A DNA stretch of 5,746 bases. It comes from Clostridium sp. UBA5530 (GTDB lineage Bacteria > Bacillota > Clostridia > Clostridiales > Clostridiaceae). The stretch covers positions 11,720 through 17,465 of the forward strand of contig DINW01000055.1 of the NCBI GenBank assembly GCA_002423705.1, given 5' to 3'. This document shows, in pieces, positions 1 to 5,728 of this stretch (the first letter of the stretch is position 1; each line of letters begins with the position of its first letter). The notes below the pieces were generated by a model. That model had not been told where the DNA came from. It saw only the letters and a list, made by a program, of their open reading frames with translations, and did not search any database. The position numbers and the translations under genes were made by a program.

Positions 1-1040
1 TGATATATTTAGCAATAGCAAAGCAGTTTGAACCTTTACTATTATTGCCAATAGCTTTTGGAATGTTACTTGTAAACCTTCCATTATCAAATATTATGGG
101 AGCACCAGAGGGAGCCAACGCAGGAGGTCTTCTATATTATCTATATAGAGGGGTGAAACTCAATATATATCCGCCTTTGATTTTCCTTGGAGTTGGAGCT
201 ATGACAGACTTTGGTCCTCTTCTAGCCAATCCATCCTCAGTACTTATGGGAGCAGGAGCTCAATTTGGAATATTTTTCGCATTTACTTGTGCCATACTTC
301 TAGGATTTCTTCCTGCAGAAGCGGCATCTATAGGAATAATAGGAGGAGCAGATGGGCCTACAGCTATATTTTTAACAAGTAAATTAGCTCCAGAACTTTT
401 GGGACCTATTGCTGTAGCGGCATATTCTTATATGGCCTTAGTACCATTAATACAGCCTCCTATAATGAAGTTATTAACAACAAAAGAAGAAAGAATAGTA
501 AGAATGGGCCAACTTAGGGAAGTAAAAAAATTAGAAAAAATAATATTCCCAATAGTGGTTACAATATTAGTTATACTGCTCCTTCCATCAGTTGCACCTT
601 TATTAGGAATGCTAATGCTAGGAAACCTATTTAAAGAGTGTGGGGTTGTAGGAAGGCTATCAGATACAGTTCAAAATGCTTTAATAAATATAGTTACCAT
701 TTTCTTAGGCATCAGTGTAGGTGCTACAGCTAACGCAGAAGTATTTTTAAGGGCAGAAACTTTAAAGATAATTGTACTAGGAATAGTAGCTTTCTCTGTA
801 GCCACTGCAGGAGGATTGCTAATAGGAAAGATAATGTATAAGGTATCTAAGGGCAAGATAAATCCATTGATAGGCTCTGCAGGTGTATCTGCTGTACCAA
901 TGGCAGCTAGGGTATCTCAAACAGTAGGGCAAAAATATGATTCAGGGAACTTTTTGCTAATGAATGCTATGGGTGCTAATGTGGCAGGAGTAATAGGATC
1001 GGCAGTAGCGGCAGGGGTTTTGTTATCAATTTTTGGATAG
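1..1040 (+). CDS. oadB: Na+-translocating decarboxylase beta subunit (OadB/GcdB/MmdB family), 5'-truncated
   Basis: This is the integral membrane subunit of a biotin-dependent sodium pump. In this family it decarboxylates the carboxybiotin carried by the gamma/biotin subunit and couples this to Na+ export. The reading frame is open to the window edge (first full codon at 3, reading IYLAIAKQFEPLLLLP), so the TTG at 45 is not the start. 345 residues are visible; full-length relatives have roughly 370-390, so only a short N-terminal piece is missing. Visible-residue landmarks are GAMTDFGPLLANP (about 65-77), the family-diagnostic GGADGPT (114-120, its Asp codon at 351-353 and considered part of the Na+/carboxyl site), SAVPMAARV (296-304) and NAMGANVAGVIGSA (321-334). 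Long hydrophobic segments fill most of the chain. The substrate (oxaloacetate, glutaconyl-CoA or methylmalonyl-CoA) is set by an alpha subunit not present here, so the symbol is a family label. The gene ends 3 bp before a new promoter. Confidence 0.92.
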   Translation, partial: IYLAIAKQFEPLLLLPIAFGMLLVNLPLSNIMGAPEGANAGGLLYYLYRGVKLNIYPPLIFLGVGAMTDFGPLLANPSSVLMGAGAQFGIFFAFTCAILLGFLPAEAASIGIIGGADGPTAIFLTSKLAPELLGPIAVAAYSYMALVPLIQPPIMKLLTTKEERIVRMGQLREVKKLEKIIFPIVVTILVILLLPSVAPLLGMLMLGNLFKECGVVGRLSDTVQNALINIVTIFLGISVGATANAEVFLRAETLKIIVLGIVAFSVATAGGLLIGKIMYKVSKGKINPLIGSAGVSAVPMAARVSQTVGQKYDSGNFLLMNAMGANVAGVIGSAVAAGVLLSIFG

Positions 1041-1043
1041 TCC

Positions 1044-1071
1044 TTGACAAAACAATAGGAGTTGTTAAAAT
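1044..1071 (+). promoter_or_regulatory. Sigma-A-type promoter upstream of the coaX leader
   Basis: A perfect TTGACA (1044-1049) is followed by a 16-bp spacer and TAAAAT (1066-1071, 5 of 6 to consensus). The predicted start is near 1078. It begins 3 bp after the upstream stop codon, so the leader and coaX appear to be transcribed independently of the decarboxylase gene. The spacer contains a 5-bp inverted repeat, AACAA (1051-1055) and TTGTT (1062-1066), and the initial transcribed region is almost pure A/T. Inferred from consensus match only. Confidence 0.65.
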
Positions 1072-1105
1072 AATATTATTAAATATTATTATTAATGACT
1101 GCATC

Positions 1106-1161
1106 AAGTGAAACTTAGTTTCAGGTGGAGCTTAAACTCCACTTGAATTTTAGTTGAACTT
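1106..1161 (+). repeat. Long imperfect inverted repeat (rod-like hairpin)
   Basis: The arms at 1106-1130 and 1137-1161 pair at 22 of 25 positions, including two G-U pairs, around a 6-nt loop CTTAAA (1131-1136). The top of the stem is strongest, with AGGTGGAG facing CTCCACTT. Four basal pairs (AAGT with ACTT) are separated from the rest by a tandem G-A/A-G mismatch, a type that can form sheared pairs in RNA. There is no T-run immediately after it, so it does not look like a terminator. A shortened relative lies at 3085-3113. Confidence 0.75.
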
Positions 1162-1233
1162 ATCTAGGGTCGTAGCCGCTGTTATCTCCAAACCAAAGAG
1201 GGTGGAGTGTTACAGCAGGTAGACGCGGGATAA
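1160..1233 (+). other. Second extended stem-loop of the coaX leader
   Basis: Consecutive nested helices can be drawn: TTATC (1160-1164) with GATAA (1229-1233); GGGTC (1167-1171) with GACGC (1222-1226), containing one G-G mismatch; GCTGT (1178-1182) with ACAGC (1212-1216); CTCC (1186-1189) with GGAG (1204-1207); and ACC (1192-1194) with GGT (1201-1203), closing a 6-nt loop. The helices alternate with asymmetric internal loops, as in a functional RNA rather than a simple repeat. It abuts the first hairpin, so the two could stack. The fold was worked out by eye. Confidence 0.5.
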
Positions 1234-1247
1234 AATAGTTTTTAATG

Positions 1248-1275
1248 AAAGCAGCTTTTAAGCTGCTTTTATAAT
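1248..1275 (+). terminator. Terminator-like stem-loop just before coaX
   Basis: A perfect 8-bp stem, AAAGCAGC (1248-1255) with GCTGCTTT (1262-1269), has a TTTTAA loop and is followed by TTTTATAATT. The U-run is short and interrupted, so termination may be partial. It sits only 6 bp before the coaX ribosome binding site, so it would either end a small RNA made from the 1044-1071 promoter or act as an attenuator for coaX-dusB. No better promoter for coaX is visible between it and the start codon. Confidence 0.6.
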
Positions 1276-1280
1276 TGTAT

Positions 1281-1297
1281 AGGAGCGGTGAAGGTTA
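1281..1297 (+). promoter_or_regulatory. coaX ribosome binding site and start choice
   Basis: AGGAG (1281-1285) is followed by an in-frame GTG at 1288 (spacer 2, too short) and an ATG at 1297 (spacer 11, slightly long; a GGTG at 1287-1290 gives 6). The ATG yields the N-terminus MILLIDVGNTN, which matches the usual start of this family, so it is preferred. Confidence 0.65.
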
Positions 1298-2082
1298 TGA
1301 TTTTGCTTATAGATGTAGGTAATACCAATATAGTATTAGGAGTATATGATGAGGAAAAGGAAAAATTAGTAGGAGATTGGAGACTTTCTACAGATAGTAA
1401 AAAAACCTCTGATGAATATGGAGTAGAGATAATGCAGCTTTTCTACTATAAAAATTTCAAGGTTGAAGATATAAAAGGTGTTATTCTTTCTTCGGTAGTA
1501 CCTAATATAGTCTATACATTAGAACATATGATTAGAAAATTCTTTGATAAGACTCCTATAGTAGTTGGACCAGGGGTCAAAACAGGAATTAATATAAAAT
1601 ACGATAATCCTAAAGAAGTAGGAGCGGATAGGATAGTCAATGCAGTAGCCGCTCATGAAATCTACAAAAGACATGTTATAATCATAGATTTTGGAACAGC
1701 AACTACCTTTTGTGCCCTTAATAAAGACGGTGATTACTTAGGGGGAGTGATTTGCCCTGGAGTAAAGATATCCTCTGATGCTTTATTTGAGAGAGCAGCT
1801 AAACTTCCAAGGGTAGAACTTGTTAAACCAGATAATATAATATGTAAAAATACAGTATCCAGTATGCAGGCAGGGATAGTCTTTGGATATATAGGGCAAG
1901 TTCAATATATAGTAAGCAAAATGAAAAAAGAAATGATGGAAATATACAATGAAGAACCATTTGTAGTAGCTACAGGTGGGCTAGCTAGGTTAATATATGA
2001 AGAAGGTAACTGCATAGATAAAATAGATTCATTTTTAACCTTAGAGGGATTAAAAATAATATATGATAAGAATAAGGAGTAA
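1297..2082 (+). CDS. coaX: Type III pantothenate kinase
   Basis: It phosphorylates pantothenate (vitamin B5) to 4'-phosphopantothenate using ATP, the first committed step of coenzyme A synthesis in the cytoplasm. The 261-residue length is normal for the family. Visible ASKHA-fold motifs are the N-terminal phosphate loop IDVGNTN (5-11), GPGVKTG (91-97), GADR (109-112, with the presumed catalytic Asp), DFGTATTF (131-138), GGVICPG (149-155) and ATGGLA (225-230). Type III enzymes are, as a family, insensitive to CoA feedback and need a monovalent cation. The stop codon follows directly on the dusB ribosome binding site, so the two genes are translated from one message. The gene follows a structured leader with a terminator-like hairpin, so expression may be controlled by read-through. 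An in-frame GTG at 1288 would add three residues. Confidence 0.96.
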   Translation: MILLIDVGNTNIVLGVYDEEKEKLVGDWRLSTDSKKTSDEYGVEIMQLFYYKNFKVEDIKGVILSSVVPNIVYTLEHMIRKFFDKTPIVVGPGVKTGINIKYDNPKEVGADRIVNAVAAHEIYKRHVIIIDFGTATTFCALNKDGDYLGGVICPGVKISSDALFERAAKLPRVELVKPDNIICKNTVSSMQAGIVFGYIGQVQYIVSKMKKEMMEIYNEEPFVVATGGLARLIYEEGNCIDKIDSFLTLEGLKIIYDKNKE

Positions 2083-2090
2083 AGAACTTG
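2074..2090 (+). promoter_or_regulatory. dusB ribosome binding site supporting a TTG start
   Basis: AAGGAG (2074-2079) lies inside the last codons of coaX and is 8 nt before TTG at 2088. No ATG lies nearby in frame, and the reading frame after TTG begins with the conserved N-terminal strand (NIGNLKLHHGIFLAPMAGVTD), so the TTG is well supported. Confidence 0.8.
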
Positions 2091-3053
2091 AATATAGGGA
2101 ACCTTAAACTGCATCATGGAATATTTTTAGCACCTATGGCTGGAGTAACTGATATAGCATATAGAGGATTATGTAAGGCCATGGGTGCTGATCTAGTTTA
2201 CACAGAAATGATAAGCGCTAAGGGTATATTGTACAACAATAAGAATACAATAGAACTGTTAAGGCTGTCACAGGAAGAAAAGCCAGTGGCGGTCCAAATT
2301 TTTGGTAGAGACCCATTGGTAATGGCTAAGGCAGCAGAAATTTTTAATGATAAGGAAGATATAGCTTTAATTGATATAAATATGGGTTGTCCTGCGCCGA
2401 AGATAGTTAAAAATGGAGAAGGTTCAGCATTGATGAATGAGCCTATATTAGCAAAAAAAATAGTTAGTGAGGTAAAAAGAGCATCGCGAAAGCCTGTAAC
2501 TGTTAAGATAAGAAAAGGATTTTCCAAGGAGGAAAATAATGCCGTAGAATTTAGTAAATACTTAGAACAGGGTGGAGTAGACGCAATAGCAGTTCATGGA
2601 AGGACTAAAGCCCAAATGTATGAAGGATGTGCTGATTGGAATGTTATAAAAGAGGTAAAAGCAAATATATGTGTGCCAGTTATAGGAAATGGGGATATAT
2701 TTACTTATATAGATGCTTTAAATATGAAAGAATTTACTAAATGTGATGGAGTTATGATTGGAAGAGGTGCCATGGGAAATCCATGGATATTTAAAAGTAT
2801 TGCTGAATTGCTGTCAGGTAAGGATTTGACTGTAATAACCAATAAAGATAAGGTAGATATGTGTATAAGGCATTATGAATTAGCTTTAAAATATTATGGC
2901 GAATACAAAGCCGTAAGAGAAATGAGAAAACAAGCAGGCTGGTATATTAAAGCCATGAAGAACAGTGGGGATTTGAGAAATGTTATAAATAGAGAAGAAA
3001 AAAGTGAAAAGGTTATAGCTATATTAAAAGAATTTTACAAACAGCAGTCTTAG
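2088..3053 (+). CDS. dusB: tRNA-dihydrouridine synthase, DusB type
   Basis: This FMN-dependent enzyme reduces specific uridines in the tRNA D-loop to dihydrouridine with NAD(P)H. At 321 residues it has the usual length. An N-terminal TIM barrel begins with LAPMAGVTD (14-22). NMGCPAPK (98-105) carries the catalytic Cys101. VTVKIRKG (137-144) supplies the Lys140 region and AVHGRT (168-173) the conserved His170. GNGDI (200-204) and MIGRGAMGNPWIF (223-235) form the FMN phosphate site. The C-terminal helical tRNA-binding part includes VREMRKQAGWYIK (276-288). It starts 5 bp after coaX from a TTG codon, a possible way to keep its output below that of coaX. DusB was chosen over DusA or DusC from the length, the PAPKIVKNGEGSALM segment and the C-terminal region; this sub-family call is from recognition, not alignment. 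Confidence 0.94.
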   Translation: MNIGNLKLHHGIFLAPMAGVTDIAYRGLCKAMGADLVYTEMISAKGILYNNKNTIELLRLSQEEKPVAVQIFGRDPLVMAKAAEIFNDKEDIALIDINMGCPAPKIVKNGEGSALMNEPILAKKIVSEVKRASRKPVTVKIRKGFSKEENNAVEFSKYLEQGGVDAIAVHGRTKAQMYEGCADWNVIKEVKANICVPVIGNGDIFTYIDALNMKEFTKCDGVMIGRGAMGNPWIFKSIAELLSGKDLTVITNKDKVDMCIRHYELALKYYGEYKAVREMRKQAGWYIKAMKNSGDLRNVINREEKSEKVIAILKEFYKQQS

Positions 3054-3084
3054 TTTTAAGTGAAATATTACTCTATATGACAAC

Positions 3085-3113
3085 TATTAAGTGAAGCTTA
3101 GTTAAACTTATTA
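3085..3113 (+). repeat. Shortened copy of the coaX-leader hairpin
   Basis: The 24 bases from 3089 match the base of the 1106-1161 hairpin at 21 positions if bases 1121-1155 of that hairpin are removed. The segment can still fold: TATTAAGT (3085-3092) faces ACTTATTA (3106-3113) with one mismatch, and AGC faces GTT inside a GA/AA internal loop. The second structure of the coaX leader is not recognisable after it. It lies in the dusB-greA gap, about 110 bp before the first greA promoter. Confidence 0.5.
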
Positions 3114-3221
3114 AGACTATATTTACTAGTATTTCTAGAAGACAAACTAAATTATTATGTATTAAATAGGGATTAGTTGAATAAATATATCATATCAAAT
3201 AAGAAAAGCAATGTGGAGATG

Positions 3222-3251
3222 TTGACAATATATGTTTTACTGTTTTATAAT
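3222..3251 (+). promoter_or_regulatory. greA-lysS promoter P1
   Basis: TTGACA (3222-3227) is followed 18 bp later by TATAAT (3246-3251), both perfect consensus; TTATAA one base earlier gives a 17-bp spacer. The predicted start is near 3258, leaving a leader of about 90 nt before the greA start codon. That leader can form a weak 6-bp stem, GGTATC (3274-3279) with GATGCC (3299-3304), too little to call a riboswitch. Confidence 0.75.
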
Positions 3252-3287
3252 GTTTTAAATACAACAAAGGAAAGGTATCAATCCTGA

Positions 3288-3316
3288 TTGTAAAGATAGA
3301 TGCCATAATATATAAT
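3288..3316 (+). promoter_or_regulatory. greA-lysS promoter P2
   Basis: TTGTAA (3288-3293, 4 of 6 to consensus) is followed by a 17-bp spacer and a perfect TATAAT (3311-3316). The predicted start near 3323 leaves a 25-nt leader containing the greA ribosome binding site. Its -10 box covers the upstream in-frame ATG at 3315, so a P2 transcript could not use that codon. In tandem with P1. Confidence 0.5.
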
Positions 3317-3335
3317 GGTTACTAAGAAGTTTAAA

Positions 3336-3350
3336 GGGGAGTTAAAGATG
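3336..3350 (+). promoter_or_regulatory. greA ribosome binding site that fixes the start
   Basis: GGGGAG (3336-3341) is 6 nt before ATG at 3348. The upstream in-frame ATG at 3315 has no purine-rich site before it and would add an unconserved 11-residue tail, so 3348 is the start. Confidence 0.85.
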
Positions 3351-3830
3351 AGTGAGCAAAAAAAATATATAATGACTTATGAAGGTATTAAAAAATTAGA
3401 GGATGAACTAGAATTTTTAAAAACTGAGAAGAGAAAAGAAATAACTGAAAAAATTAAGGTTGCATTAGGTTATGGAGACTTGAGCGAAAACTCAGAATAT
3501 GATGAAGCAAAAAATGAACAGGCATTTGTTGAAGGAAGAATAATTCAACTTGAAAACATGCTTAAAAATGCTAGCGTTATAGATGAAAGTGAAATATCTG
3601 GAGACGTGGTAACCATAGGTTGTAAGGTTAGAGTAAAAGATTATGAATTCGATGAAGAAGTTGAGTACTTTATGGTTGGCTCAGCAGAAGCTAATGCAAT
3701 GGAGTATAAGATATCAAATGAATCACCTGTAGGAAAAGCTTTGATGGGAAAGAAAATAGGAGATATAGTTGAAGTAGTAGTTCCAGACGGGATGAGCAAG
3801 TTTGAAATATTAGAAATAAGAAGAGATTAA
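3348..3830 (+). CDS. greA: Transcription elongation factor GreA
   Basis: GreA enters the secondary channel of RNA polymerase and stimulates cleavage of backtracked transcripts, restarting stalled complexes. The 160-residue length is typical. Residues 1 to about 78 form the antiparallel coiled coil, whose tip carries GDLSENSEYDEAK (43-55) with the acidic residues Asp44 and Glu47 that support Mg2+-dependent cleavage. Residues from about 83 onward form the FKBP-like domain, with the hallmark ISNESPVGKALMGKKIGD (122-139). The acidic tip distinguishes it from Gre-like inhibitors that lack those residues. It has its own tandem promoters and is followed after 13 bp by lysS, so the two are almost certainly co-transcribed and end at the terminator after lysS. 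The pair is commonly adjacent in Firmicutes. Confidence 0.97.
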   Translation: MSEQKKYIMTYEGIKKLEDELEFLKTEKRKEITEKIKVALGYGDLSENSEYDEAKNEQAFVEGRIIQLENMLKNASVIDESEISGDVVTIGCKVRVKDYEFDEEVEYFMVGSAEANAMEYKISNESPVGKALMGKKIGDIVEVVVPDGMSKFEILEIRRD

Positions 3831-3843
3831 CGGAGGTAACACA

Positions 3844-5346
3844 ATGGCTAACGAAGAGGTAAACATTAAGGAACTGGAAGCTCGCTATAGTGAGCAGGAA
3901 GCTCTTAGAAGACAAAAGCTTACGGAGCTTCAAGCTAAAGGCTGCGACCCTTTTGATGTGTACAAAGTGGAAAGAACTCATACATCATCCCAAGTTAGAG
4001 AAAATTATGAAGAGCTTGAAGGAAAGACAGTGACTACGGCTGGAAGGCTTATGTCTAAGAGAGTTCAAGGAAAAGTAGGTTTTGCAGACATATATGATAG
4101 AGATGGAAAATTGCAATTATTTTTAAAGATAAATAACCTAGGAGAGGAAAGACATAAGGAATTTAAAACCTTAGACCTAGGAGACTGGATAAGTGTAACC
4201 GGAGAGGTTTTTAAGACAAAGACAGGAGAGGTATCAGTAGCTGTATATAGCTATGAGCTTCTTTGCAAGTCCTTGAAGCCATTACCAGAAAAATGGCATG
4301 GATTAAAAGATCCAGATTTAAGATATAGACAAAGAGAAGTTGACATTATAACCAATACTGAGGTAAAGGATACCTTTATAAAGAGATCAAGAATAATAAA
4401 GGCTGTAAGAGAGTTTTTAGATAATAGAGGATATTTAGAAGTTGAAACTCCAATACTTTCACCAATAGCAGGAGGAGCGGCAGCAAGACCTTTTATCACA
4501 CATCATAATACTTTGGATATAGATATGTATTTAAGAATAGCTACAGAATTATATCTAAAGAGATGTATAGTAGCAGGTTTTGAAAAAGTTTATGATATGG
4601 GCAAAAACTTCAGAAATGAAGGTGTATCTGTAAGACATAATCCAGAATTCACAATGATAGAGTTGTACGAAGCACATGCAGATTACAATGATATGATGGA
4701 AATTACAGAAAATTTAGTTGCTTATGCTTGTGACAAAGTTAATGGAACTACTAAGATAACTTATGAAGAAACGGAAATCGATTTAACTCCTCCTTGGAGA
4801 AGAGCTACAATGGTAGAACTTGTTAAGGAATATAGTGGAGTAGATTTTGATAGCATAGAAACTGACGAAGAAGCTAGATCCATAGCAAGGGAAAAGAAAC
4901 TAGAATTCAAAAAGAGTATCGATAACTGTACTAAAGGGGATATTTTGAATGCTATGTTTGAAGAGTATGCAGAAGAGCATCTAATTCAGCCAACATTTGT
5001 ATGCGATTATCCAGTGGAAATTTCTCCTTTAACTAAGAAAAAGAGAGGAAAGCCAGAGTACACAGAGAGATTTGAAGGCTTTATATATGGAAGAGAAATA
5101 TGTAATGCTTATTCAGAACTTAATGATCCAATTGTTCAAAGACAAAGATTTGAACAACAGGCAAAGGAAAGAGAATTCGGAGATGATGAAGCTTATGTAA
5201 TTGATGAAGACTTCATGAGTGCTCTTGAAACAGGAATGCCACCAACAGGAGGCCTTGGAATAGGAATAGACAGAATAGTAATGTTCTTAACTAATGCATC
5301 ATCCATAAGAGATGTTATCTTGTTCCCAACAATGAAGCCACAATAG
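3844..5346 (+). CDS. lysS: Lysyl-tRNA synthetase, class II
   Basis: It activates lysine with ATP and charges tRNA-Lys. The 500 residues match the usual bacterial class II length. After an N-terminal helical extension comes an OB-fold anticodon-binding domain (about 62-140, with TAGRLMSKRVQGKVGFADIY), then the class II catalytic domain. Motif 1 lies around GYLEVETPILSP (196-207). Motif 2 is FRNEGVSVRHNPEFTMIE (256-273), with the ATP-binding arginine. Motif 3 is GLGIGIDRIVMFLTN (470-484). The family ending LFPTMKPQ is intact. A strong GGAGGT (3832-3837) lies 6 nt before the ATG. It appears to be transcribed with greA from the promoters at 3222-3316, and a strong intrinsic terminator starts 9 bp after its stop. 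No T-box or other leader is present in the 13-bp gap before it, so regulation by lysine or tRNA-Lys at this point is not indicated. Confidence 0.98.
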   Translation: MANEEVNIKELEARYSEQEALRRQKLTELQAKGCDPFDVYKVERTHTSSQVRENYEELEGKTVTTAGRLMSKRVQGKVGFADIYDRDGKLQLFLKINNLGEERHKEFKTLDLGDWISVTGEVFKTKTGEVSVAVYSYELLCKSLKPLPEKWHGLKDPDLRYRQREVDIITNTEVKDTFIKRSRIIKAVREFLDNRGYLEVETPILSPIAGGAAARPFITHHNTLDIDMYLRIATELYLKRCIVAGFEKVYDMGKNFRNEGVSVRHNPEFTMIELYEAHADYNDMMEITENLVAYACDKVNGTTKITYEETEIDLTPPWRRATMVELVKEYSGVDFDSIETDEEARSIAREKKLEFKKSIDNCTKGDILNAMFEEYAEEHLIQPTFVCDYPVEISPLTKKKRGKPEYTERFEGFIYGREICNAYSELNDPIVQRQRFEQQAKEREFGDDEAYVIDEDFMSALETGMPPTGGLGIGIDRIVMFLTNASSIRDVILFPTMKPQ

Positions 5347-5354
5347 ATAATTAT

Positions 5355-5388
5355 AGAGATCGTGATAAAAATTCATGGTCTCTTTTTT
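5355..5388 (+). terminator. Intrinsic terminator after lysS
   Basis: An 11-bp stem without mismatches (AGAGATCGTGA at 5355-5365 with TCATGGTCTCT at 5373-5383, two G-U pairs) encloses a 7-nt loop TAAAAAT and is followed by an unbroken T-run to 5388. It should end the greA-lysS transcript. Confidence 0.92.
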
Positions 5389-5571
5389 ATATACGTTAGC
5401 CACTGTATCACTTTAGTGTATTTAGGCTTCACATATTAGTCTACATGGCTGTGGAATCATTGCATTTAATACTTAAATCCACTATTTAAATACCATAATA
5501 AAGGGAAAAAATAGAGGATGCCAATGTAGTAATTTGTAAGAAAAATAGAAAAGAAAAAATTAAAAAATATA
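5389..5571. other. Non-coding spacer with no recognised feature
   Basis: A+T-rich spacer between the lysS terminator and the tRNA promoter. The longest ATG-initiated frame noticed (from an ATG near 5444) is about 14 codons and has no ribosome binding site. The region becomes A-rich on the + strand towards 5570, which may help the tRNA promoter as an upstream element. I see no hairpin of note. Confidence 0.6.
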
Positions 5572-5599
5572 TTGCATTTTAACATAAACATGCTATAAT
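5572..5599 (+). promoter_or_regulatory. tRNA-Asn promoter
   Basis: A weak -35 TTGCAT (5572-5577), a 16-bp spacer and a perfect TATAAT (5594-5599) preceded by TG (5591-5592), forming an extended -10 element. The A-rich stretch just upstream resembles an UP element. The predicted start near 5606 leaves about 10 nt to be removed by RNase P. Confidence 0.7.
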
Positions 5600-5616
5600 A
5601 ATAAATGTAATGACGT

Positions 5617-5691
<75 letters not shown>

Positions 5692-5703
5692 TTTTTATTT
5701 TTT
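5692..5703 (+). terminator. T-rich tract directly after the tRNA
   Basis: TTTTTATTTTTT immediately follows the encoded CCA. With the GC-rich tRNA arms upstream it could act as a termination or 3'-processing signal; no separate hairpin precedes it. Confidence 0.4.
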
Positions 5704-5728
5704 GAAATTTTATATATAATATAAAGAA

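Larger units (their letters stand above)
1078..1275 (+). ncRNA. Candidate structured leader RNA or small RNA before coaX, unidentified
   Basis: The region between the promoter and the coaX ribosome binding site contains no credible ORF but three successive stem-loops: a 25-position rod hairpin (1106-1161), a multi-part hairpin (1160-1233) and a terminator-like stem-loop (1248-1269) followed by TTTTATAATT. Promoter plus structures plus terminator define a transcript of roughly 195 nt. This could be a free-standing small RNA or a 5' leader that controls read-through into coaX-dusB. I do not recognise a named riboswitch or RNA family. I have an unverified impression that similar sequence occurs between genes in other clostridia. 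The boundaries are inferred from the promoter and terminator, not measured. Confidence 0.5.

Noticed and set aside
1051..1066. AACAA...TTGTT inverted repeat in the promoter spacer as a repressor operator
   Set aside because: Only 5 bp per arm and A+T-rich; no known operator consensus is matched and no second copy was seen.
1069..1090. Perfect A/T-only inverted repeat (AATAATATT and AATATTATT, 4-base loop) as a terminator of the decarboxylase gene
   Set aside because: An all-A/T stem is too weak for an intrinsic terminator, and it overlaps the predicted -10 box and start site of the next transcript. Such repeats arise easily in A+T-rich DNA.
1270..1275. TATAAT just before the coaX ribosome binding site as a coaX promoter
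   Set aside because: No acceptable -35 hexamer lies 16-18 bp upstream, and a start 6-8 bp downstream would fall inside or after the ribosome binding site.
3274..3304. GGTATC/GATGCC stem in the greA leader as a riboswitch
   Set aside because: A single 6-bp stem with a 19-nt loop and no conserved core that I recognise; it also overlaps the P2 promoter, which explains part of the sequence.
5460..5488. TTGCAT with TATTTA 17 bp downstream, resembling a second tRNA promoter
   Set aside because: Both hexamers are weak, the extended -10 TG is missing, and it lies over 120 bp before the tRNA, which already has a good promoter.
5389..5571. Short ORFs or a small RNA between the lysS terminator and the tRNA
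   Set aside because: The longest ATG-initiated frame noticed is about 14 codons without a ribosome binding site, and no stable hairpin or promoter-terminator pair is visible.
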